The position numbers and the translations under genes were made by a program. From Phocoena phocoena (taxonomy: Eukaryota; Chordata; Mammalia; Artiodactyla; Phocoenidae), in the NCBI RefSeq assembly GCF_963924675.1, contig NC_089232.1, positions 30,082,842-30,146,841 of the forward strand: a DNA stretch of 64,000 nt, given 5' to 3'. Below the pieces are notes generated by a model. The model was not told where the DNA came from. It was given only the letters and a program-made list of their open reading frames with translations, and made no database searches. Shown here in pieces: positions 41,101 through 48,900 of this stretch; the first letter of the stretch is position 1; each line of letters opens with the position of its first letter.

Positions 41101-44100
41101 AAAACCAGAAAGGTGCAGAATGTGGAATATTCTACAAGACAACTTTTGTGGACATTTCAGAAGTCAACCATTGTGAAAATATCCTCCTCAAAAGGATACT
41201 GGGATTGACATACATACACTATTAATACCATGTATAAAATAGATAACTGTGAGAACCTACTGTATAGCACAGGGAACTCTACTCAATGCTCTGTGGTCAC
41301 CTAAATGAGAAAGAAATCCAAAAAAGAGGGGATATGTGTATACATACAGCTGGTTCACTTTGCTGTACAGCAGAAACTAACACAATATTGTAAAGCAACT
41401 ATACTCCAATAAAAAAAATTAATGCTAAAAAAAAAGTGTAGGGGCGGGGTAGGCAAAGGTAGTTATAAAGGCATTTTGGAAACAAATGGGAAAATTTGAA
41501 CTTGGCCTATGTACTGGAAGGCATTATGAAATCATTGTTAATCACTGTGTTATACTGTGGTTATAACAGATAACCACTGTAGAAAAATTTCCTTATTCTT
41601 AAGAGACAGATTTTGAATTAAGGAGTAAAGTGTCATAATGTCTAATTTATTTTCAAGTAGTTTTCAAAAACTATAGTATTAAAAATGTGCATATAAAGAT
41701 ATAATAGATATGTCGAATGTTAATAATTGGTTAATAAAGACAAAGGCTCTATGAATGTTTATTATCCCTTCAACTTTTTTGCAGCTTAGAAACTTTTCAA
41801 AATAAAATGCTGAGAGAAAAAAAAGAGCGAAGATCCATGAGTTAGATTAGTTGTGCCAATTATTTGCTGTGTTATAGTAGGGAAGTTGCGTCTCAGTTTC
41901 CGCACTGGTAAAATCACAAATAATCATTATACATATATCTCATAGGGTTGCTTTGAAGATTAAAGACACCGTGTAAAGCACTTAGAAGAATGCCCAGCAC
42001 ACAATAAGCATACAGCTCTTATTATTTATTATTTTTAATACTAAAACTTTAATGCACTGTATCTTTGCTCAAGTTAACCAACTACTCTTATGTCATAATC
42101 CAGAAAGATCCAAGACAAAGAGAGAGAAGAGATAATCAGCCTTAAGAAAAGGAATAAGAACCTAAATATACATCAGCAGAGGAATGACTAAACAGATTAA
42201 GGTTTAGAAACACAACGCAGCTTTAAAAAAATAAATAAATAAAGTAGCATATATTTTGCCATGGAAAGATCCAAAGCACCTAATCAAATCTAACATATTT
42301 GTTAAATTTTTTTTGCAATACAGAAAGCCATAAAGAAACTATTCAAGAGCACATAACCTGAAAAAGATAAAAATGTAAAACAAGCAATGAAGTAGCAGGC
42401 ATGGAAAGCACATGCTTTAAAATCAGCATCCTGGAGACCTCCTTGGCAGTGGTTAAGAATCCGCCTGCTAATGCAGGAGACACGGGTTCAAGTCATGGTC
42501 CAGGAAGATCCCACATGCCGCGGAGCAACTAAGCTCGTATGCCACAACTACTGAGCCTGTGCTCTAGAGCCCATGGGCCACAACTACTGAGCCTGCGCTC
42601 TAGAGCCCATGAGCCACAACTACTGAAGCCCACATGCATAGAGCCCGTGCTCCGCAGCAAAAGAAGCCAGCACAATGAGAAGCCCACGCACCACCACGAA
42701 GAGCAGCCCCCGCTCGCCACAACTAGAGAAAGCCCACACGCAACAAAGACCCAACGCAGCCAAAAATAAATATATATATAAAAAAATCAGGGTCCTGTGT
42801 GCATTAAAAAAAAAAAAGGCTTATCTACACAAAAGTCTTTAAATAGGCATAAATGCCATGTGATGTAGTAAATTAATGGCAGTGCATGTAGCTAGAATCC
42901 TCTTACTAGCATTAATGCCTACCTACAGCAACTAACTAACTCCCACCTAAATCCCTTACCTTCATAAAAATGAGACATCCCACTGGGTATCTGTGGGAAA
43001 ATTTGTGGCTTAGGAGAGATTTTCCGCTTACAGTGGCAGTAAGGCCTATCCAATTCAAGTAACAAATTATCTCCGCATGATAACCAATGTTTGTGTGCAC
43101 ACATCTATACAGGTAAGCAACTCTATTATTAGTCTATACAATTAAGGTAGGACTTATATCACACTCAACACATGACACCAACCGAGGTACAGTACCCTAT
43201 TCCTGGAACCATTATAACTGGTTTAGAGATGGACAACTAACCCACAGTGAACCAAAAGAGTCAAACCAAGGACTTCTGCAGAATTTATGAGGAAAGAAGT
43301 GTTATTTATTTTTTAACTCCTGGAATTGCTAGCTATACATATCACTTAAGTCTGGAACTAAGGGGGTCACTGCTTTGTGGAGAAAGGTGTGCCTTTCTCA
43401 TGAGGCTAAAGCAGAAGAGAACAGCCAAGAAACGAAAATATTTCTGACACTCTGATTTTTGTTTGAGCATCTAATTCAGCTGTTCACACTCCTTAAGCTT
43501 CCCAGTTAAATGAGCTAATAAATTTCCTTACTTTAAAAAATTGGTCTGAGTTAGGTTTATCACATATGACTAGAAGAGTCCTGAATATTCTCAAAAAAAT
43601 TTTGTTGATATTTTCATAAAGAACAACAACAAAAAACCAAAACAGCTGCCACAAATCCATTTGCTCAAGAACATGTTACTATCATCAGTATAGTGACCGG
43701 GAATTTGACACACAACTATATCAGCATATTTAATGATGTTAAAAGGAGCACAATTTAATTTTATGTAACTCCAGGTGATATTAGAGAATACTGTTAATAT
43801 CACACTTTTCACCTTCATAGGTGCCCTGTCTTAAAGAAGGAAAAGGTCGGAGAATTGAAGAACCAATGTTGAGGAAGCACCGTATCTAGCTTGTTCATCT
43901 CCCACTTAAGGTTTTTTCTGAATATAGGTTGTAAACCTGGAGAGGTTTAGACCTGAAATTAAAGACTAGTGTTTGGTTTGGGTGGTTTTTAGTTTTTTAT
44001 CCTTTGGGAAAGGGGTGGGGATGAGGGGGAAGAAGTATAGGAGAAGGGTAGACTATGTGCTCTGAAAGAGATAAACCATCCCAAGGGAAGGCAAGCCAGC

Positions 44101-45880
44101 AGGAATGAACCAATGATACTAAAGTTACCTACTGGGATTAAATTAGGAAGGAGTCAGAAGAAAGGATCATATTTAATTCTCTCCTTTGGGAAAACGATTA
44201 AATATATTTGTATATTAATATTTCAAATAGACAATAGCTTTCTTAAAAAATATTTTTCTCCAAAGTACCACACTAAAGGTATTAAGCAGTCGTACCTGAA
44301 ACATTATTTTGTAAATTTGCTACTTATAAAAAAGGAAAAAATTGTTCTTACTGTTGACGTAACTGTCGGCAGCTCTCAATGTGAGTAGATGTATTTTGAT
44401 GCTGAATCCAATCCTATTGTAAAAGGAGAAAAGTGCACAAATTAGAACATTCCTTATTTGACTAATGAAATTAGGCTTTTTAACATGACACAGCATACTT
44501 TGTTTTATCAAAAATTAACCAATTCTAGTTATAAATACCATTTGGCTACAACAAAATTTTCACAAACAAAAATAAAAGCCCTCCAAATAAAAGCACTTCA
44601 TAGCAACTCACTGATACCATTTTAAAACATGTTAGTATAGAAAACATTTTTAAAATCATACCCATGGATACTCGTTTTGAAGTCAAATATACATGCAAAC
44701 TTGGAGAAAATAAAAGCATGGATCAGAAATAACTCATCTCAAATATAAAACACTACTACAGAGAACACCAAAAACTCTATAGATAGAATGGTGGTATTCT
44801 ATAAAATATAGTCTAAAATACAGTCTCTAAAATACAGTCTCAATGCCTTACAACTCTAAAATTCAAGCTAACAACATTAACAACAAAAAATCCTACCTCT
44901 TAGGCCAATACTATTCCAAACAAGGTACTCACTATGTATTGGCAAAGGATAAGATTAGTAAAAATATGAAAAAATGCTGCTGATCAAATCTAATTTATTT
45001 TCAGGATATAATGGAAAGTAACATCATTTCAAAGACATAATATCCCTTACATATAGAGCTTTACAATGAACAAAATGCTTTCTTATACATAACTTCATGT
45101 GTCACAAAGCTGCCCTAAAATTACATTCTGTATCCATAAAAAGCTCCTGGAAGATACATCTGATTTTTTTATTTAAAGGCAATACAGTTTTCAAAGATAC
45201 AGTCCCCCAAATGAAACAGTTAGTTAAAAGCAATGTGCATATTACTCAATGTTTTATTGTTTCTCCAACGTTTGGGAAGGCAGAAAACTTACTGAACAGT
45301 TCCATATTTTAATGCTTTCCTTGAGGAAAATGTTATTCATTTCCATTTCAAAAACATTTTAGTTTGTCATTGCCAAAGACGAACTAGAAATATCCAGAGT
45401 TAAAAACAACAGTTGACACTAATTTTGGAATCTGCCTTGTCGAGAACTATTTGAAAATAAGTGCATGCTATTTGCAATGCTCAGCAGCAGGTTATGACAA
45501 ACCCTAAAATTATTTCATTAAGCCATGAAACTCATTGTGGATTGCAAAAAAGAAATGTCTGTATATCCTGCTCAGTGATACAAATATTTAGAAAGCTAGA
45601 AGAGATTGGCAGTTAAGAATCTTTAGTACTGTTAAACCCATGTCTTTGACATTAACTGGATATTGTTTACATCAGACACACTGGCAGGTATCAAGTTGGG
45701 CATGATTTATTTGGACCATAAAGTGTTTTATTTGAATAAGTTGCCGATATTTAAAAATCCAGAGATTTCCAGCTTTTCTTGAAAAAATATGAAGATGTAA
45801 TTAATACTAGACATGTATTTGATATAGCAACCATCAGGTGATGCTGACAGCTAACTTACTTAAGGTATACTCTCTCCAGT

Positions 45881-45924
<44 letters not shown>

Positions 45925-48900
45925 CACACCCTTTTAACAGGCCCGCTTTACTCACTGACATCACTCGCTTTTAAGCTCAGTAAATATATGTACACCACCC
46001 CAATTTCTAGACTCTCCAGTAAGACAAGGGTCCAAGAGCAGTACTCCTCTCCAGAGAAAAAGTGATAATTATCTACTAAGCAGGAGATGCTACAAGGACT
46101 GTAGACTTGAGTGGGCCCAGAATCAAACTGTACAAATACCTACCCATATCAGAGCTCACTATCCACCAACTATTTCAAAAATCTTTTGTCAGTATTTTCT
46201 CAAACTCAATTATTTCAGTCAAAAAGACATGGCTGGGGTTTCCCTGGTGGCACAGTGGTTGAGAGTCCGCCTGCTGATGCAGGGGACACGGGTTAGTGCC
46301 CTGATCCAGGAAGATCCCACATGCTGCGGAGCGGCTGAGCCCGTGAGCCATGGCCGCTGAGCCTGCGCGTCCGGAGCACACGCAACGGGAGAAGCCACAT
46401 CAGTGAGAGGCCCACGTACCGCAAAAAAAAAAAAAAAAAAAAGACATGGTTTCTCAACCAACTGTGACAGTCAAAAAGACGTAACTTCTAAACTAAGGTC
46501 AGCTCCTCCTCTGTCTGAAACCCAATTTAGAAAAAACATAATTTCACATTTTCTTGTTGTCTTTTTCAGGCTATAGTTTTAAAGACTCAGAGATGGGGAA
46601 CATACTGTCAGATATTACTTAGCAAGAAAAAATTTGCAGTTGGTAATTTATATTTATTGGTTACATATTTATAATGTCAAATACATGCACACTTACAAGG
46701 CAGCAAGATATATCACAGAAACAAGAGAGGTAGTTTGTACTACCTAAGTCCATGTTCACAAATCCCTATAATTTGTCATCCAGTAGTGAAGAATTCATTA
46801 GTTAGGTCCATTGTGTTGTTCTATTAAAAGGTATCTGTTCATTTAAAATGGCAATCAATCTCTGTGAATTCTAATAATCATTAAATGATTTTTCCTCTCG
46901 AACTTTTACTTTTATCACAGTAATCCATACTTTCACCAACTTATACTTGAATAACTAGGGAACCTCGAATTAGGTGCCCTACCCTATCTCTTCTCATTTC
47001 TATTCATCTTGCACACGTCAGTCAGATTTATCTCCCTGAAATACATTTTTAATGTGTTACTTCACATATCAAGAACCTTAATTAGCTTCCTAATGCCTCT
47101 CACCTCAAGTCTAAACTCCTTAGGCTAGCTTTTCAAGGCCCCTCAAACTTACTGTTGTTGCTCCTATCTGAAATGTCACCCTTCCTCCCCTGGGTATATC
47201 TAAGCCTACTCATCATTCAAGACCCATCTTCAACCTACTCCATGAAGTTTTCCCTCCCAGACCACTCTAATCCAGACAGACTTAGTGCAGTAGTCACTCA
47301 ATTAGTCTTCTTTAACTAGAATACAGAAGTCTTCTGATGTCAGAAAGTATATTATACTTTCTAATTACATACTGCTAAATACACAAGTGTCAGTAAATTG
47401 ATAATGCTAGCCTGAACTGATATAAATGTCTGCAATCAAGATAGAAATATTAAACATCTCTCCCCCTACAGCATATCTGAACAAGTTAATTATGAACCAT
47501 TTGTTACCCTCCAATTTTTAAAAAATTCTTTAGGTGTATAATTTTTCTCCTCAGTGAGACTGTAAAAACTGCTTAGAAACAACACGTAAACTTTATATAG
47601 TTCTTTATTTCCATCCCAGCACCTAATATAGCCATGTACAAAACAAGTAATCAGTAAATAGTTACTGAATAAATGTATACCTTTTCTATTCACCAGATAA
47701 AAAATTAAAACATTTAAGATATTTTTCTTGGGTTTATCATGACTAACTGAAAGTTCAAAATAAATGGAATACAGGGGACCTAACACTCAATTCAGTACTT
47801 AGGCCAGGACTACTTACAGATTTTAACTAAGTGCTATGAATTATTCTGAGATTTTCCAAGACTTTGCTATTGCTATCCCCTGTGATAGGGCAAGGCAATT
47901 ATTATTTTATTAGAACTCAGCAAATATGGCTAAAATGAGGTAGAATGCTGATTTCCTTTGCTGGCATTAACCTTTATGACAAAAGCGTCAGTTTTAGGTA
48001 TCAGATTCTTGTTGGCTGAAACCTGGTGAGTGGGTAATAGAAAGACAATAAAAGGGCAGCACTGGAAGGAGAAAAAACAAGAGAATTAACACCAAAAGAC
48101 TTTTAGGCCTATTCAAAGTATACAACCAATGCTATGGCCTTGAATCAAAGGCCAATCATGGGCCTTTTTCCCATGGGAAGTACATTCCTTCCTGACCACT
48201 TGTATTGAATAATATACATCTTCAAATCACATTAGTAAATAGAAGAAACAGTGGTTTCCAAACATTATGTAAGTAAATAAAACATACTTGGAAATTTCTA
48301 CTCAAATCCACCAGTGATTACTATCAAACAGTATAGTCTACATTACTCTTCGGCACCTCTGTAAAACACTTCATTCTAACTATACTAACCATGAAGACAC
48401 CTAAGGCTTCTTTGTCTTTTAAAGACTCTTCTCTCTAAAGTTCTATCGTTCTATAATCTATGCTCTGAGCCCACAGCTGGTCCGAATAATTCATCCTGAC
48501 TGAACTTTGCTATGGATTAAGTTATTTTAGGAAGCTCCTTCTCATGAAATGCTAAAAATCCTATTTCAGACAGAATCAGAAAATATTTAAATCAACATTG
48601 TCTTTAGCTCAAGACCGAAAGATACATGCAAGGCTACAATAGACTGTCTCTTAAAAGTGTGCAGTACAAATGTTTTATTCCAAGTTTTTATTTTTATACT
48701 AACAGATTCTTATTTAGATAAAGGTAACTCATGTGACATTGTCTTCTAAGTACGGTTTACGTCATATCAATTTTATGTTGCATTTTCTGGGATAACTTCT
48801 CAGAAGCTTAAAATAAATGGACAGACCCATGTGGTGTGCCCAGTCACAGGAATACAGAAAGCCTAACACCCAATTCAGTACTTAGGCCAGGCTACTTAAG

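Larger units (their letters stand above)
38269..44351 (-). other. ZNF638 intron 3 (6.1 kb)
   Basis: It holds SINEs at 38371, 40199 and 42433, MIRs at 40344 and 41855, L1 ends at 40690 and 41193, and old L1 at 40960-41820. The stretches 38590-40190 and 42785-44350 are mostly unrecognised. The segment 38770-39480 looks like a decayed ancient repeat I cannot name. Confidence 0.6.

Noticed and set aside
45883..45929. Regular repeats as a possible CRISPR array
   Set aside because: This is a simple dinucleotide tract in a mammalian intron. There are no spaced repeats anywhere in the window.
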